From NCBI RefSeq assembly GCF_012396485.1, contig NZ_JAAXPO010000011.1, forward strand, positions 1-37,432: a DNA stretch of 37,432 nucleotides, written 5' to 3'. Below the pieces are notes generated by a model. That model did no database searches, was not told the DNA's origin, and worked only from the letters and a program-made list of their open reading frames with translations. This DNA comes from Leuconostoc holzapfelii (GTDB lineage Bacteria; Bacillota; Bacilli; Lactobacillales; Lactobacillaceae). Positions 31,318-37,432 of the stretch are shown here, in pieces (within the stretch, counting starts at the first letter, position 1; the number at the start of each line of letters is the position of its first letter). Made by a program: the position numbers and the translations under genes.

Positions 31318-32238
31318 ATGCCAAAAGTACTTGTTTTTGACGACATTGCCACTGCAGCAGTCGATTATTTAAAAGCCCATGATGTTGAAGTGATTTCAAA
31401 CCGTCAGCTTGCCGACGCTGATTTTTTGGCTCATGCTGACGCGGACGCTGTCATTTTGATGATGCATCCAATGACTGATAAGCTCTTTTCACAAATGCCT
31501 AATCTGAAAATCGTGGCCCGCTATGGCGTTGGCTATGACAATGTGAACTTGTCTGATGCGACTGCCCACGGTGTTGCGGTGACCAACACACCAGGGGCCA
31601 ATGCCACGGCCGTGGCCGAAACAGCCGTGATGCATATGTTAATGGGTGGGCGTTATTTCTATCAACAGCGTCAAGGGATTACGGATACCACCGTGCCGAG
31701 CGGTACAGGGCAAGAAGTTTCTAACAAAACAGTCGGCATCATTGGATTTGGCGCAATCGGACAAAAAATTGATGAACTCTTAACGGGTTTTCACGTGGAT
31801 GTTTTAGCTTATGCGCGTCACGACAGACCAGTTAAAAACGGTCGGATGGCCACCTTGTCAGAAATTTATGCGCAGTCAGATTTTGTTGTGCTTGCGCTAC
31901 CTGCGACACCAGACACACAAAATATGATTGATGCGACTGTTTTTAAGCAAATGAAAAACAGCGCAGTTCTGGTTAATATTGCGCGTGGGGCAGTGGTCGA
32001 TGAGGCAGCACTGATTTTAGCTTTAAAAACTGGTGAAATTGCTGGTGCTGGATTAGATGTTGTCACAGTTGAACCTATTGATGAAAAGAATGAACTGCTC
32101 ACGCTACCCAATGTCTTTGTAACGCCCCACGTGGCGGCCAAGTCAGTGGAAGCCTTTGATGCGGTTGGATTAGCAGCAGCAGAAGATGTTGTTCGTGTAT
32201 TACGCGGCGAAAAACCAAAATTCCAAGTGAATGAATAA
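31318..32238 (+). CDS. D-isomer 2-hydroxyacid dehydrogenase (SerA-like)
   Basis: This 306-residue NAD-dependent dehydrogenase belongs to the D-2-hydroxyacid family. The substrate domain begins with PKVLVFDDI, then RYGVGYDNV (about 63-71). The nucleotide-binding domain has GIIGFGAIGQ (about 139-148). The catalytic residues are Arg in NIARGAVVDE (about 221-230), Glu in DVVTVEPI and His in TPHVAAKS (about 263-270). There is no C-terminal ACT regulatory domain, so it is a short phosphoglycerate dehydrogenase-like or hydroxyacid reductase. A strong ribosome binding site (AGAAGGAG) is present. A serine-pathway role cannot be claimed since serC and serB are not adjacent. It ends at a strong bidirectional terminator. 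Confidence 0.85.
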   Translation: MPKVLVFDDIATAAVDYLKAHDVEVISNRQLADADFLAHADADAVILMMHPMTDKLFSQMPNLKIVARYGVGYDNVNLSDATAHGVAVTNTPGANATAVAETAVMHMLMGGRYFYQQRQGITDTTVPSGTGQEVSNKTVGIIGFGAIGQKIDELLTGFHVDVLAYARHDRPVKNGRMATLSEIYAQSDFVVLALPATPDTQNMIDATVFKQMKNSAVLVNIARGAVVDEAALILALKTGEIAGAGLDVVTVEPIDEKNELLTLPNVFVTPHVAAKSVEAFDAVGLAAAEDVVRVLRGEKPKFQVNE

Positions 32239-32279
32239 AAAAACACCGCCCTGATTTGTTTCAGGGCGGTGTTTTTTTA
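32237..32279. terminator. Bidirectional terminator
   Basis: CACCGCCCTGA (32244-32254) and TCAGGGCGGTG (32261-32271) form a perfect 11-bp stem with A- and T-runs outside. It serves the dehydrogenase gene and, on the minus strand, the LacI-type gene whose stop lies at its edge. Confidence 0.9.
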
Positions 32280-33245
32280 TTCAGGTTGATGCAAGGTCAC
32301 CGGTAAGACATCTAATTCTGGTAATGCTGCATGGTTGATTTCAGCAAAGAGCACATCAATCAAACGTTGCGCTGCCTCATGGATGGGCTGCACGATTGTT
32401 GGTAGATCGGGATGCAATTGTTGCACAATTGGCGAGCCATCATAGCCTGCGACAATCACGTCTTCTGGGACGCGTAAGTTGGCTTTTCGGAGTGCATTTT
32501 GTAATTGGATGGCCATCATATCGTTGTAGGCAAAGACACCGTCAATTTTATGTGTCCGCACGCTCTCAACGATTGCCGCGATATCTGCTGGGGCAACGAA
32601 TGTATTTGAATCAAAGTTTTTGACTAATAAATGGCTTTTGCCGGCGACGGCGTCAGCAAAACCGACATAACGCTTGGAGGTTGGCGACGTAGAGGCATCA
32701 TTGTCACATAAAACCAAGAGGTTTTTAGCGTTTTGTGACACAAAATACTCGCCAATCAATTGGCCGCCTCGGTAATTATCTTCATGCACAATCGGAATAT
32801 TGTCGGCCAAGTGGCGATCATATGACACAATGGGCAAAAAGTTATCTTGGTAACTCGCGATGCCTAAATTGTGTGATGATGTAATGATGCCTTCAACTTG
32901 GTTTGCGGCCAACATTTGTAGGTATTGTTGTTCTTTTTCAACGTTGTTGGCACTTGTGGCAATAATCACTTTATAGCCTTTTTCAAAGAGTAGCTGCTCA
33001 ATTTCACTGGCTAAAGCTGTGAAGAAGGGGTTTTGAATATTTGGGAAAATCAGTCCGATAAATTGGGATGATTTACCTTGGAGGGAACGTGCCATTGCGT
33101 TGGGTTGATAATGTAATTCACGCATCGCGGCGTGGACTTTATCAATTGTTTTTTGGCTCAATGAGCCATAGCTATTAATTACGCGTGAAACTGTTGTAAT
33201 AGATACGCCGGCTAATTCGGCGACGTCACTTAATTTTGCAACCAT
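32277..33245 (-). CDS. LacI-family repressor, ScrR-like
   Basis: This 322-residue LacI/GalR regulator has an N-terminal helix-turn-helix (about residues 4-24: KLSDVAELAGVSITTVSRVI) and a hinge helix (LHYQPNAMARSL, about 45-57), followed by the periplasmic-binding-protein-like sugar domain (IGLIFPNIQNPFF, VEGIITSSHN, PIVSYDRHL, GVFAYNDMMA, VIVAGYDGS). As I remember them, ScrR/SacR sucrose repressors of lactic acid bacteria are very similar in the N-terminal half. CGGAGG precedes the ATG. It is divergent from the mannitol dehydrogenase gene, and a shared operator-like element at the mtlK and sucP promoters (33350-33365, 35750-35765) makes it the probable repressor of both. The effector (sucrose, fructose or a phosphate) is not known. 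Confidence 0.88.
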   Translation of the reverse strand: MVAKLSDVAELAGVSITTVSRVINSYGSLSQKTIDKVHAAMRELHYQPNAMARSLQGKSSQFIGLIFPNIQNPFFTALASEIEQLLFEKGYKVIIATSANNVEKEQQYLQMLAANQVEGIITSSHNLGIASYQDNFLPIVSYDRHLADNIPIVHEDNYRGGQLIGEYFVSQNAKNLLVLCDNDASTSPTSKRYVGFADAVAGKSHLLVKNFDSNTFVAPADIAAIVESVRTHKIDGVFAYNDMMAIQLQNALRKANLRVPEDVIVAGYDGSPIVQQLHPDLPTIVQPIHEAAQRLIDVLFAEINHAALPELDVLPVTLHQPE

Positions 33246-33403
33246 AGAAACCTCCGACTGATGTTAAAAAATTTATTTTGTATTTTTAAACAAAACACTA
33301 AGCACCTTCTATTATACACAGTTTAGGCTTAATTCTTTTATTTTAAAAATGATTAACGCTTGACAAATGATTTAAAAGGTTTATGATTGTCCTTGTAAGT
33401 TAA
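33246..33403. promoter_or_regulatory. Divergent promoter region, lacI-type gene and mtlK
   Basis: On the minus strand TATAAT (33316-33311) is a likely -10 of the repressor gene. On the plus strand TTGACA (33360-33365), a 16-base spacer and TATGAT (33382-33387) form the mtlK promoter. An operator-like TGATTAACGCTTGACA (33350-33365) overlaps the -35. An inverted repeat TTTTGT...ACAAAA lies near 33280-33295. Confidence 0.65.
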
Positions 33404-33433
33404 ATGTATCACAAAGAAAGAGGAACGGAAAAC

Positions 33434-34450
33434 ATGGATGCACTAGTATTAACAGGCATTAAGTCACTTGAATTGCAAAATATTGCACAACCTGAAGTGA
33501 AGCCAAATGAGGTTAAAATTCACACAGCGTTTGCTGGAATTTGTGGCACAGACCACGCACTTTATGCTGGTTTGCCTGGTTCAGCACCAGCAGTACCACC
33601 AATCGTGCTTGGTCACGAAAACTCAGGTGTTGTTGCTGAAGTTGGTTCTGCTGTGACAAACGTCAAGGTGGGGGATCGCGTGACTGTAGATCCTAACATT
33701 TATTGTGGCCAATGCAAGTTCTGCCGCACAGGTCGCCCAGAACTTTGTGAAAACTTGTCAGCCGTTGGGGTGACACGTGATGGTGGCTTTGAAGAATACT
33801 TCACTGCGCCAGCCTCAGTTGTTTATCAAATTCCTGACAACGTGTCATTGAAGTCAGCCGCTGTGGTTGAACCAATTTCATGTGCCGTTCACGGTATTAA
33901 GTTGTTGAAGGTCACACCATACCAAAAGGCTTTGGTTATTGGGGATGGCTTCATGGGCGAATTGTTCGTGCAAATTTTGCAAGCCTATGGTATTCACCAA
34001 GTTGATTTGGCTGGTATCGTTGATGAAAAGTTGGCCATGAACAAAGAAAAGTTTGGGGCTAAGCGCACATTCAACACGATGAAGGGTGATAAGATTCCTG
34101 AGGGCGAATATGACGTTGTTATTGAAGCCGTTGGTTTGCCACAAACACAAGAAGCTGCGATTGAATCTGCCGCTCGTGGTGGTCAAGTCTTGATGTTTGG
34201 TGTTGGTGGCCCTGATGCGAAGTTCGAAATGAACACGTATGAAGTCTTCCAAAAGCAATTGACGATCCAAGGTTCATTCATTAATCCAAATGCCTTTGAA
34301 GATTCATTGGCCTTGTTGTCATCAGGCAAGTTGAACGTTGAAGCTTTGATGTCACACGAATTGGACTATGATACAGTTGATGACTTTGTAAATGGTAAGT
34401 TAGGTGTCGTATCAAAGGCTGTTGTGAAGGTTGGCGGAGAAGAGGCATAA
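33434..34450 (+). CDS. mtlK: Mannitol 2-dehydrogenase, zinc-type
   Basis: This 338-residue medium-chain zinc dehydrogenase looks like the mannitol 2-dehydrogenase of Leuconostoc, which reduces fructose to mannitol with NAD(P)H, regenerating NAD(P)+ in heterofermenters; I remember the Leuconostoc protein as nearly identical in AFAGICGTDHALYAGLPGS and at the C-terminus. Catalytic zinc ligands are Cys37 and His61-Glu62. The structural zinc lobe is CGQCKFCRTGRPELC (Cys91, 94, 97, 105). The nucleotide fold is at ALVIGDGFMGELFV (about 178). The start at 33434 has AGAGGA nine bases upstream. Codon use is strongly biased (AAG, AAC, TTG), as in highly expressed genes. Other polyol dehydrogenases are less likely but not excluded. 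Confidence 0.88.
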   Translation: MDALVLTGIKSLELQNIAQPEVKPNEVKIHTAFAGICGTDHALYAGLPGSAPAVPPIVLGHENSGVVAEVGSAVTNVKVGDRVTVDPNIYCGQCKFCRTGRPELCENLSAVGVTRDGGFEEYFTAPASVVYQIPDNVSLKSAAVVEPISCAVHGIKLLKVTPYQKALVIGDGFMGELFVQILQAYGIHQVDLAGIVDEKLAMNKEKFGAKRTFNTMKGDKIPEGEYDVVIEAVGLPQTQEAAIESAARGGQVLMFGVGGPDAKFEMNTYEVFQKQLTIQGSFINPNAFEDSLALLSSGKLNVEALMSHELDYDTVDDFVNGKLGVVSKAVVKVGGEEA

Positions 34451-34454
34451 TCGG

Positions 34455-35189
34455 ATGACTGCTCAAGACGTAGCACAAAAGGACAACAAGGGTGATGGTC
34501 GCACGTTGACAATTGGCGCGTCGTTATCATATTTCATCTTGTCGCTCGTCATTAATGCCGCTGGGAATGTGCTCACGGTGGTGACGAGTCAAAAAATTCA
34601 TCCGGCATTTCTTGGCTCGGCTTATTGGACAGCTGCGGAATCAGGTTTTAACAAGGCAGTGTTCAACGGATCAAGCACGATGCTTGGCTGGGTCTTCTTC
34701 ATTGTTGGTGTCGTCATTGCGGTATTGAACGTCTTCTTGCAAGGTTACTTTGACTGGCGAAAGTTTTTTGGCAACATTGCCTTTATGGTGCCATTTTCAG
34801 TCTTGATTAGTTTCTTTGCTGGTCTGTTCTCAAAGGTATTGCCAGATTCACATAGTGTTTGGTTAACGGTGGTTTATACCCTCTTGAACTTTATTGGTGT
34901 GGCAATGATTGCGATTGCGATTTCAATCTATCAGCGTACTAACCTTGTGCTACATCCCGCTGATGACTTGATGCAAATCTTGCGCTTCAAGTACTTTAAG
35001 GGGAACGCAGCCAAGGCGATGTGGGCCTCGTACATTCCACCAACAATCATTGGTATTATCGCAATTATCATTTTGCCTGACTTTTCAAACTATGGTTTAG
35101 GCACAATCTTTGCTTTCTTATTCCAAGGTAGCATTACAGGTTGGGGAGATCACGCGATATTCCCAAAGTTGACGCATCAAGGATTATAA
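34455..35189 (+). CDS. YczE/YitT-like membrane protein; fructose permease candidate
   Basis: This 244-residue integral membrane protein has about six helices: near residues 20-42, 72-95, 104-130, 137-160, 185-207 and 213-235. Layout and motifs (SYFILSLVINAAGNVLTV, LHPADDLMQIL) recall the YczE/YyaS family of uncharacterised proteins. It sits four bases behind mtlK, and I recall that a novel fructose permease, FupL, of unrelated family, was described in Leuconostoc; this is an obvious position for such a protein, but I cannot verify homology. The start at 34455 has AGAGG nine bases upstream. Codon use matches mtlK. If it is a permease, it would supply fructose to MtlK. Otherwise it is unknown. 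Confidence 0.7.
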   Translation: MTAQDVAQKDNKGDGRTLTIGASLSYFILSLVINAAGNVLTVVTSQKIHPAFLGSAYWTAAESGFNKAVFNGSSTMLGWVFFIVGVVIAVLNVFLQGYFDWRKFFGNIAFMVPFSVLISFFAGLFSKVLPDSHSVWLTVVYTLLNFIGVAMIAIAISIYQRTNLVLHPADDLMQILRFKYFKGNAAKAMWASYIPPTIIGIIAIIILPDFSNYGLGTIFAFLFQGSITGWGDHAIFPKLTHQGL

Positions 35190-35244
35190 AATTGGCCGCG
35201 TTCTGACGGGATGAGCGTGGCAAGACAGCTTAAAGGAGGATAAC

Positions 35245-35628
35245 ATGGCATTTTCAGATTATTATTCAGGTTTACAACACGTTGGTATTCCAACGCATGA
35301 TTTGGCTGTTGCAGAAGCTTTTTGGACAAAATTAGGCTTCACAAAGACAGGTGATTTTCCAGTCGGACAAGTCATTTTTATGAAACGAGACAATCTTGTG
35401 ATTGAAACGTGGCATCAAGATGAAGTGGCTGGTAAGCCGGGCGCAATTAATCATCTTTCAATGGATACCACTGACGCTGATGCCGCCTTTGTGGCAGCAA
35501 AAGCTGAAGGTTTTGATTTAATTGATTCAGAAGTGCAACATTTGGCATTCTGGGATAAGGGCATTAAGTTCTTTAATGTGCAAGGTCCTGATGCTGTCAT
35601 CGTTGAATTCTGCGAAATCGTCAAATAA
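35245..35628 (+). CDS. VOC family protein (glyoxalase-like)
   Basis: This 127-residue single-module vicinal-oxygen-chelate protein has the four expected metal positions: His12 (LQHVGIP), Glu54 (LVIETW), His70 (INHLSM) and Glu121 (VIVEF), so a metal-dependent activity is plausible. The fold motifs VAEAFWTKLGF and FFNVQGPDAVIVEF are typical. It may be a lactoylglutathione lyase-like or other chelate enzyme; the substrate cannot be deduced. AAAGGAGG lies close upstream. It follows the membrane gene by 55 bases on the same strand and ends at a strong terminator, so it closes the mtlK operon. Confidence 0.85.
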   Translation: MAFSDYYSGLQHVGIPTHDLAVAEAFWTKLGFTKTGDFPVGQVIFMKRDNLVIETWHQDEVAGKPGAINHLSMDTTDADAAFVAAKAEGFDLIDSEVQHLAFWDKGIKFFNVQGPDAVIVEFCEIVK

Positions 35629-35658
35629 AAAAGACGGCTCAAACGAGCCGTCTTTTTT
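35627..35658 (+). terminator. Terminator after the VOC gene
   Basis: AAAAAAGACGGCTC (35627-35640) and GAGCCGTCTTTTTT (35645-35658) form a perfect 14-bp stem around AAAC. Confidence 0.9.
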
Positions 35659-35689
35659 GTCGTTGGGAAAGGTAATTGACACCATCATG

Positions 35690-35809
35690 TTTTCACAAAC
35701 GTTTCTGAAAACAAGGAAATTTACATTATATTCTTTTCAAAAGAAATCCTGATAAACGCTTGACACCAAGAGATAAAATCGCTTAAACTAATCATGTAAG
35801 CGCTTAACA
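35690..35809 (+). promoter_or_regulatory. sucP promoter with four operator-like palindromes
   Basis: TTGACA (35760-35765) and TAAACT (35784-35789; 18-base spacer) are the likely promoter. Around it are a 22-bp near-palindrome at 35690-35711 with AAACGTTT at its centre, TTCTTTT-C-AAAAGAA at 35731-35745, TGATAAACGCTTGACA at 35750-35765 overlapping the -35, and TGTAAGCGCTTAACA at 35795-35809 near the transcription start. The last two have CG-centred LacI/CcpA-type cores, so ScrR-like and catabolite (cre) control are both possible; cre consensus is not matched exactly. Confidence 0.6.
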
Positions 35810-35832
35810 AAAAAATTAAATAAGGAAATGAT

Positions 35833-37290
35833 ATGACAATTCAAAACAAGGCGATGTTAATTACATACGCTGATTCCCTTGGGAAAAATATCAAAGAAGT
35901 GCATCAAATTTTAAAAGAAAACTTTGGTGGCGCTATTGGTGGCGTCCATTTATTGCCATTCTTTCCTTCAACGGGTGATCGTGGTTTTGCGCCGTCAGAC
36001 TACACCCGCGTTGACGCGACATTTGGCGATTGGGCGGATGTTGAAGCACTTGGGGAAGACTATTACCTCATGTTTGACTTCATGATTAATCATATTTCCC
36101 GCGAGTCTGTGATGTATCGCGATTTCAAACAAAATCATGATGCGTCACCATACCGTGATTTCTTTATCCGTTGGGAAAAGTTTTGGGATAAAGCCGGCCC
36201 GAACCGGCCAACCCAAGCCGATGTGGATTTAATTTATAAGCGAAAAGACAAAGCGCCCATTCAGCCGATCACTTTTGCTGATGGGACAACGGAACATTTG
36301 TGGAACACGTTTGGTGATGAGCAAATTGATATCGATGTCAATTCAACGGTTGCCAAAGCCTTCATCAAGCAAACGCTTGAAGACATGGTTGCCCATGGGG
36401 CCGATTTGATTCGTCTGGATGCATTCGCTTATGCGATTAAAAAGATCGATACGAATGATTTCTTTATTGAACCGGAAATCTGGGATTTGTTGCATGAGGT
36501 GCGTGACATTTTGGCCCCATTAAACGCTGAGATTTTGCCCGAAATTCATGAGCATTATACGATTCCAGAAAAAATTAACGCCCACGGCTATTTCACTTAT
36601 GATTTCGCCTTGCCAATGACAACGCTGTATACCTTATATTCTGGTAAAACAAAACGTTTGGCCGATTGGCTCAAGCAATCACCAATGCGACAGTTTACGA
36701 CACTAGACACGCATGACGGGATTGGGGTGGTTGATGCGCGGGATATTTTGACAGCAGATGAGATTGCTTATGCCTCGGAAGAACTCTATAAAGTTGGCGC
36801 CAACGTCAAGAAAACGTATTCTTCAGCGGCCTATAACAATTTAGACATTTACCAGATTAATTCAACCTACTATTCTGCGCTGGGCAATGATGATGCGGCC
36901 TACCTACTGAGTCGTGTTTTCCAAGTCTTTGCACCAGGCATTCCCCAGATATACTATGTCGGGCTGCTGGCTGGGGAAAATGATATCGCGTTGTTAGAGT
37001 CGTCAAAAGAGGGGCGCAACATTAACCGACATTATTACACAGCCCAAGAAGTGCATGAAGCGGTTGCGCGCCCTGTGGTAGCGGATTTGTTACAATTGCT
37101 CACTTGGCGTAATCAGTTTGCCGCTTTTGATTTGGACGGGACGATTACGGTGACAACACCGTCAGACAATGAGCTTAAGGTTGTGCGGACCGATCGCAGT
37201 GGCGAACACGTGGCCACACTAGTGGCCAATGCGCAGGACAAGACGTTCACGATCACAGCTGATGGTGAAACAGTTTTAAAAAATAGATAA
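35833..37290 (+). CDS. sucP: Sucrose phosphorylase (GH13_18)
   Basis: This 485-residue enzyme cleaves sucrose with phosphate to alpha-D-glucose-1-phosphate and fructose, saving an ATP. It is a GH13 subfamily 18 barrel: nucleophile Asp196 (IRLDAFAY), acid/base Glu237 ([10 protein letters not shown]) and transition-state stabiliser Asp295 (TLDTHDGIG), plus FDFMINHIS at about 81-89 and [20 protein letters not shown] near 365. The length and nearly the whole sequence resemble the Leuconostoc mesenteroides enzyme as I remember it. AAGGAAA is six bases before the ATG. No sugar transporter gene is present up to the window end, so sucrose import must come from elsewhere. It lies directly before a ROK fructokinase. 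Confidence 0.95.
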   Translation: MTIQNKAMLITYADSLGKNIKEVHQILKENFGGAIGGVHLLPFFPSTGDRGFAPSDYTRVDATFGDWADVEALGEDYYLMFDFMINHISRESVMYRDFKQNHDASPYRDFFIRWEKFWDKAGPNRPTQADVDLIYKRKDKAPIQPITFADGTTEHLWNTFGDEQIDIDVNSTVAKAFIKQTLEDMVAHGADLIRLDAFAYAIKKIDTNDFFIEPEIWDLLHEVRDILAPLNAEILPEIHEHYTIPEKINAHGYFTYDFALPMTTLYTLYSGKTKRLADWLKQSPMRQFTTLDTHDGIGVVDARDILTADEIAYASEELYKVGANVKKTYSSAAYNNLDIYQINSTYYSALGNDDAAYLLSRVFQVFAPGIPQIYYVGLLAGENDIALLESSKEGRNINRHYYTAQEVHEAVARPVVADLLQLLTWRNQFAAFDLDGTITVTTPSDNELKVVRTDRSGEHVATLVANAQDKTFTITADGETVLKNR

Positions 37291-37305
37291 GAAAAGAGAA
37301 AAATC

Positions 37306-37432
37306 ATGGGATTATTAGGTGCAATTGAAGCAGGCGGCACAAAGTTTGTGGTGGCTGTGGCAGATGAAAACTTTAACATTGTGGCACGGACAGCCTTTCC
37401 AACGCTAGATGGTGAAAAGACGTTAGATCAGG
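37306..37432 (+). CDS. scrK: ROK-family fructokinase, N-terminal part
   Basis: The gene is cut by the window end after 42 codons. The N-terminus MGLLGAIEAGGTKFVVAVAD matches the ATP-binding opening (GAIEAGGTKF) of the ROK-family fructokinases of lactic acid bacteria. It is preceded by AAAAGAGAAA and lies 15 bases downstream of sucP, so it is in the same operon. Its place after sucrose phosphorylase fits a role in phosphorylating the released fructose. Glucokinase-type ROK members begin similarly, but the context favours fructokinase. Confidence 0.8.
   Translation, partial: MGLLGAIEAGGTKFVVAVADENFNIVARTAFPTLDGEKTLDQ

Noticed and set aside
32277-33245. LacI-type gene as CcpA
   Set aside because: The hinge and sugar domain resemble ScrR-type repressors and it sits in a sugar cluster; CcpA usually lies elsewhere, next to pepQ.
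1-37432. CRISPR arrays, insertion sequences, prophage, replication origin
   Set aside because: I looked for regularly spaced repeats, terminal inverted repeats with transposase frames, phage gene sets and DnaA-box clusters and saw none. This was by eye only.

Overview
The window looks like chromosomal DNA of a heterofermentative lactic acid bacterium of the Leuconostoc/Weissella group. The clearest signs are a sucrose phosphorylase and a zinc-dependent mannitol 2-dehydrogenase, both very close to what I remember of the Leuconostoc proteins. Gram-positive core genes (rnhC, zapA, cvpA, mutS2, mutM, coaE, dnaB, dnaI), fused binding-protein/permease glutamine transporters, coiA and pepF agree with this. 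Genus is inferred by eye, not by a search.

Layout. (1) 1-4.6 kb is an AT-rich accessory stretch: a VanW-like protein, a promoter/terminator pair with no gene between (possible small RNA), a frameshifted DUF1828/DUF1829 gene, and several tiny membrane proteins, including a 50-residue one at 2330-2482. (2) 4.7-9.8 kb holds standalone genes: a TVP38/TMEM64 membrane protein, a TetR regulator with a carboxylesterase, a DUF2798 protein and a DUF1801 protein. (3) 9.5-14.2 kb has rnhC diverging from zapA-cvpA-mutS2. (4) 14.4-20.95 kb is one tight operon, mutM-DUF975-coaE-dnaB-dnaI-yibE/F pair-small ORF, mostly with overlapping genes. (5) 21.0-28.9 kb has a DUF2185 protein, tRNA-Cys, a Gtf3-like glycosyltransferase diverging from a BMP-family nucleoside-binding protein, a glutamine-type ABC system (two fused SBP-permeases flanking one ATPase) and coiA. 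(6) 29.0-32.2 kb has pepF, cdd and a 2-hydroxyacid dehydrogenase. (7) 32.3 kb to the end is a sugar cluster: a LacI/ScrR-like repressor (minus strand), mannitol dehydrogenase, a YczE-like membrane protein, a VOC protein, sucrose phosphorylase and the start of a ROK fructokinase.

How the sugar cluster may work (inference): sucrose phosphorylase splits sucrose into glucose-1-phosphate and fructose. The fructose is either phosphorylated by the fructokinase or reduced to mannitol by the dehydrogenase, which regenerates NAD(P)+. The mannitol dehydrogenase and sucrose phosphorylase promoters share a 16-bp element (TGATwAACGCTTGACA) that contains the -35 box, so the adjacent LacI-family protein is the obvious candidate regulator of both.

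Less expected features: two unrelated genes (bmp and pepF) have a perfect hairpin between Shine-Dalgarno and start codon; three genes (rnhC, the glycosyltransferase, the first gln permease) have a TGATAkAAT extended -10 placed so the mRNA would be leaderless or nearly so; and DnaI lacks the zinc ligands of its N-terminal domain. I saw no insertion sequence, prophage, CRISPR array or rRNA.
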